DNA of 39,859 nucleotides from EsbW-18 sp033811555 (GTDB lineage Bacteria > Patescibacteriota > Minisyncoccia > Phycocordibacterales > EsbW-18): assembly GCA_033811555.1 (NCBI GenBank), contig JAPXOG010000003.1:1-39859 (forward strand), in the 5' to 3' direction. The position numbers were made by a program, and so were the translations under genes. Of this stretch, positions 1-8,184 are shown piece by piece (positions within the stretch are counted from its first letter, which is position 1; each line of letters begins with the position of its first letter). The notes beneath the pieces are model-generated. The model ran no database searches, was not told the DNA's origin, and worked only from the letters and a program-made list of their open reading frames with translations.

Positions 1-153
1 CAAGAGGCAGTAGCGGTTCAACCAGCAGCGTACGGCAGAGTCTTCGCCGTTCTCCATAAGCCTGTCTACGATGAAGAAGTAGCCATCGTTGGCGTCGAGA
101 TGCGAAAGTTCAGTGTCCCAGGAGAACCTCGCTACACGATCACGATTCGACAA
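1..153 (-). CDS. Possible fragment of an unrelated hypothetical gene (left edge)
   Basis: Minus-strand reading is open to the window edge. From a TTG at 153 it reads a plausible protein with the pattern FSWDTELSHLD, then GYFFIVDRLMENGED, then a Trp-Leu-Asn-Arg-Tyr segment. This resembles small bacterial proteins of the 'WD-x-LD ... FII-R-L-E-G-D ... V-WL' type (DUF6922-like), which I recognise only by pattern. The stretch is clearly richer in G+C than dnaE next to it. A second open frame on the plus strand (1-166) also exists, so the coding assignment is uncertain. It competes with the annotated start of dnaE, and I think it belongs to a different gene joined to dnaE around 135-165. Confidence 0.3.
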   Translation of the reverse strand, partial: MSNRDRVARFSWDTELSHLDANDGYFFIVDRLMENGEDSAVRCWLNRYCLL

Positions 154-3109
154 AGAATCTGGCGTTGATAACAAGCGTGAACGACTTATTCTACTTGCTA
201 AAAATTACAGCGGTTACAAAAATCTTATCAAACTCGTTACCTACTCTCACCGTGAAGGGTTTTATTATAAACCGAGGGTAGATACTGAACTTCTAGAACT
301 ATACAAAAATGATTTGATTGCTATTCTGCCGATTTTTAATGGTCGAATTGCTAATGCACTTGCTCAAAACGACATAAAGCGCGCGGAAGAAACGTTAAAT
401 TTTTACAGAAATCTCTACGGCCACGAAAATGTTTTTCTTGAAATCACACACCACCCAGAAATAAACGGACACAAAGAGAGGGTTTCTAATATTATTTCGT
501 TTGGAAAAGAAACTAAGACACGACTTGTAGCAACTAATGATGTGCAATACCTTTCTCTAGCCGATGCCTCCGCTCGTCGAACATTGTTATCAGTACAATC
601 CGGAAACAGTGGATTAAGAGAAGGTTTTTTGGATACTGAAGCTGACTTCTCTTTTATAAGTTCTGAAAAGGCCAACAAACTCTTTTCTGAAACTCCTGAT
701 GCGTTACGTGCAATAGAAGATATTGTGCAAATGTGCTCACTTGAAATACCACTAGGTTCTTGGCTATTCCCCGCTTTCCCTCTTCCAGAAGGTACTTCAG
801 CAGAAACAGAACTTCGTAGACAAGTTGAAAACGGTATTTCTCGTCTTAATATTCAAATGACGGAAGAGGTCAAATCTCGCATAGAGTATGAACTATCGAC
901 CATCTCCTCAAAAGGATACGCCCCATATTTTCTTGTTGTCGGTGATTTATTGCGTTATGCGCGAGAGCACAAAATTCTTACAAACACGAGGGGATCTGTA
1001 GCAGGATCACTTGTGTCTTACGTGTTGGGTATTACAACTGTTAATCCTATTGAATATCAATTGCCTTTTGAACGTTTTCTAAACCCTTTACGCCCATCTC
1101 CTCCAGATATTGATCTTGATATAGCAGATAATCGTCGTGATGAGATGATTGCTTATGCAAGACAAAAATATGGAGAAAATAATGTAGCTCAAATAGGAAC
1201 ATTCGGAACTATGATGGCTCGCGGTTCTGTTCGCGATACCGCCCGCGCGCTCGGATACGATCTTGAACTTTCAGATCGCATCGCAAAACTTATTCCTTTC
1301 GGAACTCAGGGCTTTCCTATGTCTATTGATCGTGCACTTAATGAAGAACCTGATTTAAAACGCTTATATGATACAGATGAAGATGCTCACGATATTATTG
1401 AGATGGCAAAAAAAATAGAAGGATGTGCGCGTCATATTTCCGTACACGCAGCTGGTGTTGTCATTTCTCCATTACCTCTTGATGAAATCGTGCCAACACA
1501 GTGGGATCCCAAAGGAGAAGGCAAACTTCTTACACAGTATGACATGCACGCGGTTGAAAATATTGGATTACTAAAATTTGATTTTCTAGGACTGAAAAAC
1601 CTCGCAGTTCTAGCTGAATCAATCCGTCGTGTACGAAAAGTATATGGAGAAGACATTGATATTGAGAAAATTCCTTTGGATGATAAAAAAACTTTTGCAA
1701 TGCTTGCGCGCGGAGAAACACTTGCTGTTTTTCAACTTTCCGGAGGCGCTATAACTCAATTCCTCAAAGAATTGCGACCTTCAACCATTCACGACATCAA
1801 TGCGATGGTGGCGCTATATCGTCCTGGCCCTATGAAAAACATCCCTGAATATATCGCCCGCAAACACGGTACAAAACCAATCACATACGCCCATCCAAAA
1901 ATGAAAAAATTTCTTGAACGTTCATACGGCATTTTGGTATATCAAGATGATCTTCTTTCAACGGCCTTAGAACTTGCCGGATACACTTGGGAAACTGTTG
2001 ATAAATTCCGCAAAGCAGTCGGTAAAAAAATACCAGAAGAAATGGCTAAACAACATGTCATCTTCGTAGATGGTTGTATGCAACATTCAAACATGTCTCG
2101 CGCTGATGCAGAAAAACTGTGGGAGTTGTTTGAGCCATTTCAAGGATATGGATTTAATAAAGCGCACGCAGCTTCTTACGGTCGTCTTGCATATCAAACA
2201 GCTTATATGAAAGCTCATTATCCTACAGCGTACATGGCTGCAGTACTTTCTGCAGATGCTGGTGATGTTGAAAAAATTTCTGAACTTATTGCGGGTTGCA
2301 AACAGATGGATATTGAAGTGTTACCTCCAGATATCAACGAATCATTCGGAGACTTTTCAGTTGTACCTTCTGATCAAACAGCCGATGCTAAAGAAAAAAT
2401 TAGATTTGGTTTATATTCAATAAAAAATTTCGGTCAGGGAATTGCAGATATCATCATAGAGGATCGCAAAACTCACGGCGCATATAGATCGCTTGAGGAT
2501 TTTCTTTTACGTATTCAAGATCGAAATCTAAATAAAAAATCCCTTGAAGCTCTAATTCAATCTGGATCTCTAGATAGATTTGCTGAACGAGGTCAGATGC
2601 TAACCCATATTTCATTGCTATTATCGTTTAACAAAGAATCAAAAGAACAAGAGGGCGTACAAGATTCTTTATTCGGAAATGTGAAAGATAATCTATATGC
2701 AAATCTTGATCTTCCACCTACAGATCCAGCAACACAAGAACAAAAACTGATTTGGGAAAAAGAATTACTGGGTTTGTATGTTTCAGGGCACCCACTAGAC
2801 AAACACAAATCATTTATCGAAAAGACAAATACTAGCATAGAGAAACTAAAACGATTACATCCAAACATGACATCAGTTGTCTATGGGTTTATTGAAGACA
2901 TAAAAACGGTTCTTACAAAAAAAGGAGATAAAATGGCCTTCGTGCGCTTATCTGACTACACTGGTATGCTTGAAGTTGTATTGTTTCCAAAAACTTATGA
3001 AGAATATCGCACTGTTATTGCCCCAGGATTATGTATTGGTGTTAAAGGAAAAATTTCTTCACGTAATGGAGAGGTTAGTGTTATAGCAGACAACATAAAA
3101 ATTTTATGA
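89..3109 (+). CDS. dnaE: DNA polymerase III subunit alpha, N-terminus missing
   Basis: Replicative polymerase catalytic subunit (C family). The part from about residue 25 on aligns with DnaE from E. coli position ~80: the rest of the PHP domain, then the polymerase core with the metal-binding aspartates in PDIDLD (residues 339-344) and the third in KFDFLGLKNL, the fingers motif YRPGP near residue 575, helix-hairpin-helix repeats, and a C-terminal OB fold (YGFIEDIKTVLTKKGDKMAF...LFPKTYEEY). The first ~80 residues of PHP, including the usual HxH metal motif, are absent. The listed start is a TTG at 89, and the frame is closed just upstream by TAG codons at 11 and 80. The opening residues up to about 15 do not look like DnaE. 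I take this as a truncation by recombination or an assembly junction. A terminator follows the stop directly. Confidence 0.93.
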   Translation: MASRCESSVSQENLATRSRFDKESGVDNKRERLILLAKNYSGYKNLIKLVTYSHREGFYYKPRVDTELLELYKNDLIAILPIFNGRIANALAQNDIKRAEETLNFYRNLYGHENVFLEITHHPEINGHKERVSNIISFGKETKTRLVATNDVQYLSLADASARRTLLSVQSGNSGLREGFLDTEADFSFISSEKANKLFSETPDALRAIEDIVQMCSLEIPLGSWLFPAFPLPEGTSAETELRRQVENGISRLNIQMTEEVKSRIEYELSTISSKGYAPYFLVVGDLLRYAREHKILTNTRGSVAGSLVSYVLGITTVNPIEYQLPFERFLNPLRPSPPDIDLDIADNRRDEMIAYARQKYGENNVAQIGTFGTMMARGSVRDTARALGYDLELSDRIAKLIPFGTQGFPMSIDRALNEEPDLKRLYDTDEDAHDIIEMAKKIEGCARHISVHAAGVVISPLPLDEIVPTQWDPKGEGKLLTQYDMHAVENIGLLKFDFLGLKNLAVLAESIRRVRKVYGEDIDIEKIPLDDKKTFAMLARGETLAVFQLSGGAITQFLKELRPSTIHDINAMVALYRPGPMKNIPEYIARKHGTKPITYAHPKMKKFLERSYGILVYQDDLLSTALELAGYTWETVDKFRKAVGKKIPEEMAKQHVIFVDGCMQHSNMSRADAEKLWELFEPFQGYGFNKAHAASYGRLAYQTAYMKAHYPTAYMAAVLSADAGDVEKISELIAGCKQMDIEVLPPDINESFGDFSVVPSDQTADAKEKIRFGLYSIKNFGQGIADIIIEDRKTHGAYRSLEDFLLRIQDRNLNKKSLEALIQSGSLDRFAERGQMLTHISLLLSFNKESKEQEGVQDSLFGNVKDNLYANLDLPPTDPATQEQKLIWEKELLGLYVSGHPLDKHKSFIEKTNTSIEKLKRLHPNMTSVVYGFIEDIKTVLTKKGDKMAFVRLSDYTGMLEVVLFPKTYEEYRTVIAPGLCIGVKGKISSRNGEVSVIADNIKIL

Positions 3110-3138
3110 AAAAGCCCGCCTAACCGGCGGGACTTTTT
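3109..3138. terminator. Bidirectional intrinsic terminator between dnaE and the convergent gene
   Basis: Stem CCCGCC/GGCGGG with loop TAACC, flanked by an A-run on the left and a T-run on the right, so it can end transcripts from both strands. It touches the dnaE stop and precedes the stop of the convergent gene by one base. Confidence 0.85.
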
Positions 3139-3139
3139 A

Positions 3140-3574
3140 TTAACCAAGGAGTCGCCAGGCATCTATATAGGAATTCCAGGTGACTCCTCTTGTACTATTT
3201 ACTGATCTCCACAAGGTGGTACCACCTTGCGGAATAAGAAAACGCATTTTCCTCCTTCCTTCTCTTCTGAACTCTCTAGCTATCACTCCCTTCGGGACAA
3301 TGTATATGCAAGATTTTTCCTGGTTCGTATACACCACCAAAAAATCAAACATTGGCAACATGGATTTGGTCATTTCAAAAACCAGATACTTGTGTTCTCC
3401 ATAAGCATGTGTGTTTTTAATATTGTATACAAGACATCGCCACCCGTTGATTAGTAGAATACGTTTACTAAACTTTCGGATACGGTTGGCTAAATAGAGT
3501 TCCACTGGTTGCACAGGATACCCTCTCTTTGTAGCTTCCTCTACAACTCCTTTTAGTTCTACTGGAGTTAACAT
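3140..3574 (-). CDS. Hypothetical protein, possible PD-(D/E)XK-like fold
   Basis: 144-aa protein of unknown function. The start is well supported: ATG at 3574 preceded by an AAAGGAG Shine-Dalgarno six bases upstream. The segment YLVFEMTKSMLPMFDFLVVY followed by CIYIVPKGVI resembles the core strands of PDDEXK nuclease-like families in which 'F-x-x-x-K-S-x ... D-F/Y-x-V-Y ... YIIP' precedes the end of the domain. I cannot see a full catalytic D...ExK set, so nuclease activity is not claimed. It is convergent with dnaE and shares the terminator at 3109-3138. Upstream it is divergent from thrS, with overlapping promoters in 3604-3660. Confidence 0.72.
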   Translation of the reverse strand: MLTPVELKGVVEEATKRGYPVQPVELYLANRIRKFSKRILLINGWRCLVYNIKNTHAYGEHKYLVFEMTKSMLPMFDFLVVYTNQEKSCIYIVPKGVIAREFRREGRRKMRFLIPQGGTTLWRSVNSTRGVTWNSYIDAWRLLG

Positions 3575-3603
3575 GCATTTCTCCTTTCTTTCTTAAAGAA
3601 CAG

Positions 3604-3631
3604 TTGAAGACTCCGATGAAAACTATATACT
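3604..3631 (+). promoter_or_regulatory. Promoter for thrS
   Basis: TTGAAG at 3604-3609, 16-bp spacer, TATACT at 3626-3631. This would start a ~27-nt leader before the thrS ATG at 3665, which has no clear Shine-Dalgarno. A reverse-strand candidate (TTGCCT-16-TATATA) overlaps it and could serve the divergent gene. Confidence 0.6.
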
Positions 3632-3664
3632 AAAAAGATACACATAGGCAATAATATATATTCT

Positions 3665-5422
3665 ATGAATACTCACATACCAAAACATCTAGAACACTTG
3701 CGACACACGCTCTCACACCTAATGGCGGCAGCTGTCCTTGAAATCCGCCCTGATGCTCTACCTACACTTGGCCCAGCAATAGAAAATGGTTTTTATTACG
3801 ACTTTGATTTCCCTACCCCAATTACAGACACTGATCTTTTGGAGATAGAAAAGCTAATGAAAAAATTACTTCCAACATGGAAAGAATTCACTCACAGAGA
3901 AGTTACTAAAGAAGAGGCTCTTGAGCAATTTAAAGAAAATCCATATAAACAAGAATTGATTGAAGAAATAGTTTCGCGTGGAGAAAAACTCACTTTGTAC
4001 ACTTGCGGAAAATTTACAGATTTATGTCGTGGTGGACATGTGGAACATCCGAACAAAGATATTGACCCTAACGCATTCAAATTATCGCATATCGCTGGTG
4101 CTTATTGGCGAGGTAATGAAAAAAATAAAATGTTATCGCGCGTATACGGACTTGCTTTTGAATCTAAAAAAGATCTTGATGAATACATTAAACAAACAGA
4201 AGAAGCAAAGAAGCGTGATCATAAAAAATTAGGTAAAGAGCTAGATTTGTTTTTCATAGATGAAAAAGTAGGAAAAGGTCTTCCTATGTGGACTCCAAAA
4301 GGTACTGCGCTTAAATTTGAACTTGAAAATTTCACACGTGATCTTGAGCGTAAATACGGCTATGAACATGTTTCGACTCCATATCTCGGAGGAGAAGAAT
4401 TATATCGCACTTCAGGACATCTTGATCACTATTCAAAAAATATGTACGCACCAATTGACATGGACGGAGATTTGTTTTATCTACGCCCAATGGCATGCCC
4501 TCACCACATACGCATGTTTCAACGAAAATCTTGGAGTTATAAAGACCTTCCTGTTAGATATGCAGAAATAGCTGATTATAACAGATACGAGCAATCTGGA
4601 GAGTTAATGGGTATGATTCGTGTCAGAAAATTCCAACTAACAGACGCCCATGTGTTCGTGGCACCTGAGGGTTTAAAGGAAGAATTTAAAGACGTATGCA
4701 GAATGATTATAGAAGGATTAAACGGTCTTGGTTTTTCGAACATCGTCTCATATCGTTTTTCAAAAAGAGATCCTAAAAATACAGAGAAATATTTCCAAAA
4801 CGACGAGCTATGGAATACAGCTGAATCTCTAATGCAAGAAGCCCTTGATGAATTGGAACTTCCGTATGTTACTGCTGAAGACGAAGCTGCCTTTTACGGT
4901 CCAAAATTGGACGTACAAGCCAAAAATGTCAACGGGAAAGAAGACACACTATTTACTGCTCAAATAGACTTTTTGCTTCCTGAAAAGTTTAATATTGAGT
5001 ACACATCTACAGATGGAACAAAAAAACGACCAGTGATGATTCATCGCTCAACTATAGGAGCATTAGAACGAACGTTTGCATTCTTAATTGAACACTATGC
5101 AGGAGAGTTTCCGACTTGGCTTTCACCTGTACAGGTATCAGTGCTTCCTATTTCAGATAAACATTTATCTTATGCACAAGAGATATATTCTACATTAAAG
5201 AAACACAACATACGTACAGAGCTTGATGATTCAAATGAAACGCTTGGCAAAAAAGTGCGTGCTTGGAAAATATCGAAAACCCCATATTCTATTGTACTTG
5301 GAGACAATGAAATGAAAGAAAAAACTCTTGCCGTTGAGCATCGTTCTGGAATTAAAGAATCCGTTTCACTATCTGTATTTATCGAAAAAATTTCCAAAGA
5401 GATTTCTAATAGAACATATTAA
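3665..5422 (+). CDS. thrS: Threonine--tRNA ligase without TGS domain
   Basis: Charges tRNA-Thr with threonine (class II aaRS, cytosol). At 585 aa it is ~55 residues shorter than E. coli ThrRS because the N-terminal TGS domain is absent. The editing domain is kept: HTLSHLMAAA carries the HxxxH pair and LCRGGHV the Cys/His pair. In the catalytic core, zinc ligands are visible as Cys in MACPHH, His in TDAHVF and His in VMIHRSTIG. Motif 3 (HRSTIGALER) is followed by the anticodon-binding domain from about residue 485. The stop overlaps the convergent zincin gene by 4 bp. Confidence 0.97.
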   Translation: MNTHIPKHLEHLRHTLSHLMAAAVLEIRPDALPTLGPAIENGFYYDFDFPTPITDTDLLEIEKLMKKLLPTWKEFTHREVTKEEALEQFKENPYKQELIEEIVSRGEKLTLYTCGKFTDLCRGGHVEHPNKDIDPNAFKLSHIAGAYWRGNEKNKMLSRVYGLAFESKKDLDEYIKQTEEAKKRDHKKLGKELDLFFIDEKVGKGLPMWTPKGTALKFELENFTRDLERKYGYEHVSTPYLGGEELYRTSGHLDHYSKNMYAPIDMDGDLFYLRPMACPHHIRMFQRKSWSYKDLPVRYAEIADYNRYEQSGELMGMIRVRKFQLTDAHVFVAPEGLKEEFKDVCRMIIEGLNGLGFSNIVSYRFSKRDPKNTEKYFQNDELWNTAESLMQEALDELELPYVTAEDEAAFYGPKLDVQAKNVNGKEDTLFTAQIDFLLPEKFNIEYTSTDGTKKRPVMIHRSTIGALERTFAFLIEHYAGEFPTWLSPVQVSVLPISDKHLSYAQEIYSTLKKHNIRTELDDSNETLGKKVRAWKISKTPYSIVLGDNEMKEKTLAVEHRSGIKESVSLSVFIEKISKEISNRTY

Positions 5423-5808
5423 GAACCGAACAATTCTTTCTCCCTCTTACGCACCTCTTCTTCCCCTAGACCGAAATGATGTCCTATTTCATGCCATAAT
5501 GTTTCGTACACAACTTCAAAAACTGTTTTTTTGGTTGCTCGCGCACGTCTTTCAATAGGCAAACGGTATAATGTTATGGTATCTGGAAAAGCGAATCCTG
5601 CGTCGTTGTGTCTTTTTGTTCTCGGTACTCCACGATATAGACCAAGAAGATCTTTATCTTTACTAAGATTCATTTCACGACGCACTTGCTCAGATACAGT
5701 ATCTTCCGTAAGAAGCGCTACATTTTTAACTAGAGAACGAAACCGTTTAGGTAAACGCGTAAATGCTTTCGCAACAATATCCTCAAATTGCTCAGTTTCT
5801 TTATACAT
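5419..5808 (-). CDS. Zincin-like metallopeptidase family protein
   Basis: 129-aa protein with a zinc protease motif near the C-terminus: TLWHEIGHHFGLGEEEV, i.e. HExxH followed by Gly and an acidic helix. This fits the small bacterial 'possible zinc metallo-peptidase' (Zincin_1, PF06262) family, whose members are about this length and of unknown substrate. No signal peptide, so probably cytosolic. It converges on thrS, sharing 4 bp. Start ATG at 5808. Confidence 0.85.
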   Translation of the reverse strand: MYKETEQFEDIVAKAFTRLPKRFRSLVKNVALLTEDTVSEQVRREMNLSKDKDLLGLYRGVPRTKRHNDAGFAFPDTITLYRLPIERRARATKKTVFEVVYETLWHEIGHHFGLGEEEVRKREKELFGS

Positions 5809-5904
5809 AAATAGAAAACAAACGCTTCAATTTTATAATTTCTTAAAATATTTTTTCATCTTATACAGAGTGCTCAAAAATAAAATATAATAAGATTCTT
5901 ATTC

Positions 5905-6486
5905 TTATCTTCCAAAACGCGCTAATATTTTTTTACGGAAACACATTTCTTCATGATCATTTACCATTCCTATTGCTTGCATAAGCGAATAAATAATAAT
6001 AGGACCTATAAACTTAAAACCCCTATTTTTGAGATCTTTAGCTAGCTTAACTGATTCTTTTATTGAGTTTTTATAATCCCCAGATGTTTTTATGTAATGG
6101 ATTATTGGTTTTCCATCTACGAATGACCATATATATTTTGAAAAAGTTCCGAACTCTTTTTGCACCTTCAAAAACCGTCGAGCATTATTGATTGCAGCTT
6201 CTATTTTTGCGCGATTACGAATAATGCCTTCATTTTTTAATAGGCGCGCAACATCTCGCTTTGTAAACCGAGCTACTTTCTTTGGGTCAAACCCCAAAAA
6301 TGCTTTTCTATAGTTTTCCCGTTTACGCAATACTGTCAACCAAGAAAGCCCCGCTTGTGCACTTTCAAGTACTAAAAACTCAAATATTGTCTTATCATCA
6401 TAGACAGGTACTCCCCATTGCGTATCGTGATATCGTTCATAAAGAGCATCTCCCTCCTTCACCCAAGCACAACGTTTCTTTTTCAT
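5905..6486 (-). CDS. tag: DNA-3-methyladenine glycosylase I
   Basis: Excises 3-methyladenine from alkylated DNA to start base excision repair. 193 aa, close to E. coli Tag (187 aa), and colinear with it: CAWVKEGDALYERYHDTQWG at the N-terminus, ESAQAGLSWLTVLRKRENYR in the middle, RGFKFIGP and QAIGMVNDHEEMC at the end. The four zinc ligands (Cys6, a His in YHD, a His in NDHEE and the following Cys) are present. Stands alone between the zincin gene and tRNA-Glu. The window also codes a second alkylation repair protein at 20711-21019. Confidence 0.95.
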   Translation of the reverse strand: MKKKRCAWVKEGDALYERYHDTQWGVPVYDDKTIFEFLVLESAQAGLSWLTVLRKRENYRKAFLGFDPKKVARFTKRDVARLLKNEGIIRNRAKIEAAINNARRFLKVQKEFGTFSKYIWSFVDGKPIIHYIKTSGDYKNSIKESVKLAKDLKNRGFKFIGPIIIYSLMQAIGMVNDHEEMCFRKKILARFGR

Positions 6487-6587
6487 ATAGAAGAAAGTAT
6501 ACGTCTAACAATAAAAAATAAAACTACCTTATATCAATAAATACAAAGTTAGTTATTCATTGAAAAAGAACAAACACTGTGAATTAA

Positions 6588-6616
6588 TTGATTCATAAAA
6601 CATTTTCCTGTATTCT
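6588..6616 (+). promoter_or_regulatory. Promoter of tRNA-Glu
   Basis: TTGATT at 6588-6593, 17-bp spacer, TATTCT at 6611-6616 preceded by TG. The expected start falls a few bases before the tRNA 5' end at 6625. Confidence 0.6.
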
Positions 6617-6624
6617 TTCAGCAC

Positions 6625-6699
6625 GGCCTCATCGTCTAGCCTGGTCCAGGACGCGACCCTCTCACGGTCGAAACTCGGGTTCAAATCCCGATGAGGTCA
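6625..6699 (+). tRNA. tRNA-Glu(CUC)
   Basis: Full cloverleaf in 75 nt: acceptor GGCCTCA/TGAGGTC, D stem GTCT/AGGAC region, anticodon stem CGACC/GGTCG around loop CTCTCAC (anticodon CTC), T stem TCGGG/CCCGA around TTCAAAT. The discriminator reads A and CCA is not encoded. Confidence 0.95.
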
Positions 6700-6820
6700 C
6701 AATTAGAAACTTTTTCTAAAACTTTTTTCTTCGAAAAAAATGCTTAAAGAGTATAATCTCGTAACAAACATATAATTTGCCCACCGTCCGCAAATTTTAG
6801 AATATCTCCTATTTTACCAC
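6700..6820. other. Intergenic stretch between tRNA-Glu and murF
   Basis: AT-rich, no ORF. It holds a T-rich/A-rich hairpin around 6724-6740 (TTTTTTC, loop TTC, GAAAAAA) that could end transcripts from either side. Nothing else seen. Confidence 0.4.
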
Positions 6821-8101
6821 CTATCTTTTATCCCATTCGCGATCTTGACGAACCAAAAGTTTTTGAACCTCCTGCGGATGAGCAAGAAGCTCAGCAACCG
6901 CCCTTTCAATCCGCATAGACTGAGATCCTTTACACAGAACCACATCTCCTTTCTTAATTATGCTTTTTACGAACAACCCTGCATCTCTCGAATTCTCAAA
7001 ACTCTCTATTTGTTTAATTCCTGCTTTTTTTGCATACTCTGAAGCTTCTCGCATTTTTGCTCCGACTGTTACAAGAACATCAACTCCTGCGCATTTTCCC
7101 ATCGCAAGCTGATGAGATTTCTCTGAAAAAGGACCTAGCTCCGCCATGTCGCCAAGTATCGCAATTTTTTTCTCACCTGAAATCTCTTCAAGGGTCGAAA
7201 GAGCGTTAGCTAGCGCCATTGGAGAAGAATTGTATGTATCATCAATTATTGTTGAACCTAAAATTCCATCAAGCAAACGCATACGACCAGGAGCCATCTC
7301 TCGTGATACAAGAGCTTCACTAATTTCAACAAGATTGAGTCCGTGCGAAATACCAAATGCTACTGCAGCAAGAAAAGCGTACATAGATTGTCTTCCCACA
7401 ATTCCATAAAGTGACAATGGAACCACATTACCGTCATACAACACTTTAAAAGTCATTCCAACAGGACGACCATCTTCTCCATATATAATTGCATAATAAT
7501 CTCCACAAACATCTGAACCTTCTGATATACCGAAGGTTATTGTCTTTTGTTTCACTCTTGATTTAAGTGCACGTATCTGCTCATCATCATTTGATAATAT
7601 TAAAACTCCATTACTTGAAAGGCCGTGTATAATTTTTACCTTCTCAGCAAGCAATTCTTGTGGAGAGTTGAAAAACTCAACATGTACGGGATTCTCACCA
7701 ACATGCATTATCACAGCCACATCAAGTGGTACTAGAGATACTGATACATCCATATCACCAGGACGATCAACGCCAAGTTCGAGTACTAGCCATTCAGGGT
7801 ACGAAAATGAAAACAATGACACGTACAATCCTCGAGCAATGTTTGCAAACCATCCACAAACACTTTTCCACGCTGTAGTTAATCCAAGTATTGTAAGGGG
7901 TAAACCTAGTTCTGAATTATAACTTTTTGCACTTTTACGTACACTACCAAGTTTTTGTGCTACGCTTGCAATAGCATCTTTAGTTGACGTTTTTCCAACA
8001 GATCCTGTAATGCCGACTATGTGTGGTCGATGAGCCCACAATGTAATACGAGCTTCTACAAATAAAATAGCTACGACAATTTTTTTTAATATTCTAAACA
8101 T
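6821..8101 (-). CDS. murF: UDP-N-acetylmuramoyl-tripeptide--D-alanyl-D-alanine ligase (MurF family)
   Basis: Adds D-Ala-D-Ala to the UDP-MurNAc-tripeptide in cytoplasmic peptidoglycan precursor synthesis. The ATP-binding loop is GITGSVGKTSTKD near residue 33. Later Mur-ligase landmarks are LELGVDRPGDMD, VGENPVHVEFF, DDTYNSSPMALANAL and ILGDMAELG. It starts with an apolar helix (MFRILKKIVVAILFVEA) not found in E. coli MurF, suggesting membrane association. ATG at 8101 is preferred; an in-frame GTG at 8113 is possible, and AAGGAG lies between the two. Last gene of the minus-strand dcw cluster, 83 bp after ftsI. Confidence 0.92.
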   Translation of the reverse strand: MFRILKKIVVAILFVEARITLWAHRPHIVGITGSVGKTSTKDAIASVAQKLGSVRKSAKSYNSELGLPLTILGLTTAWKSVCGWFANIARGLYVSLFSFSYPEWLVLELGVDRPGDMDVSVSLVPLDVAVIMHVGENPVHVEFFNSPQELLAEKVKIIHGLSSNGVLILSNDDEQIRALKSRVKQKTITFGISEGSDVCGDYYAIIYGEDGRPVGMTFKVLYDGNVVPLSLYGIVGRQSMYAFLAAVAFGISHGLNLVEISEALVSREMAPGRMRLLDGILGSTIIDDTYNSSPMALANALSTLEEISGEKKIAILGDMAELGPFSEKSHQLAMGKCAGVDVLVTVGAKMREASEYAKKAGIKQIESFENSRDAGLFVKSIIKKGDVVLCKGSQSMRIERAVAELLAHPQEVQKLLVRQDREWDKR

Positions 8102-8184
8102 AACTCCTTGCACACAATATAAACGAAGTCACTATCTTTTAAAGTATAGCGTTTTTACTCTCTATATGCATGACACAGTTTAAA

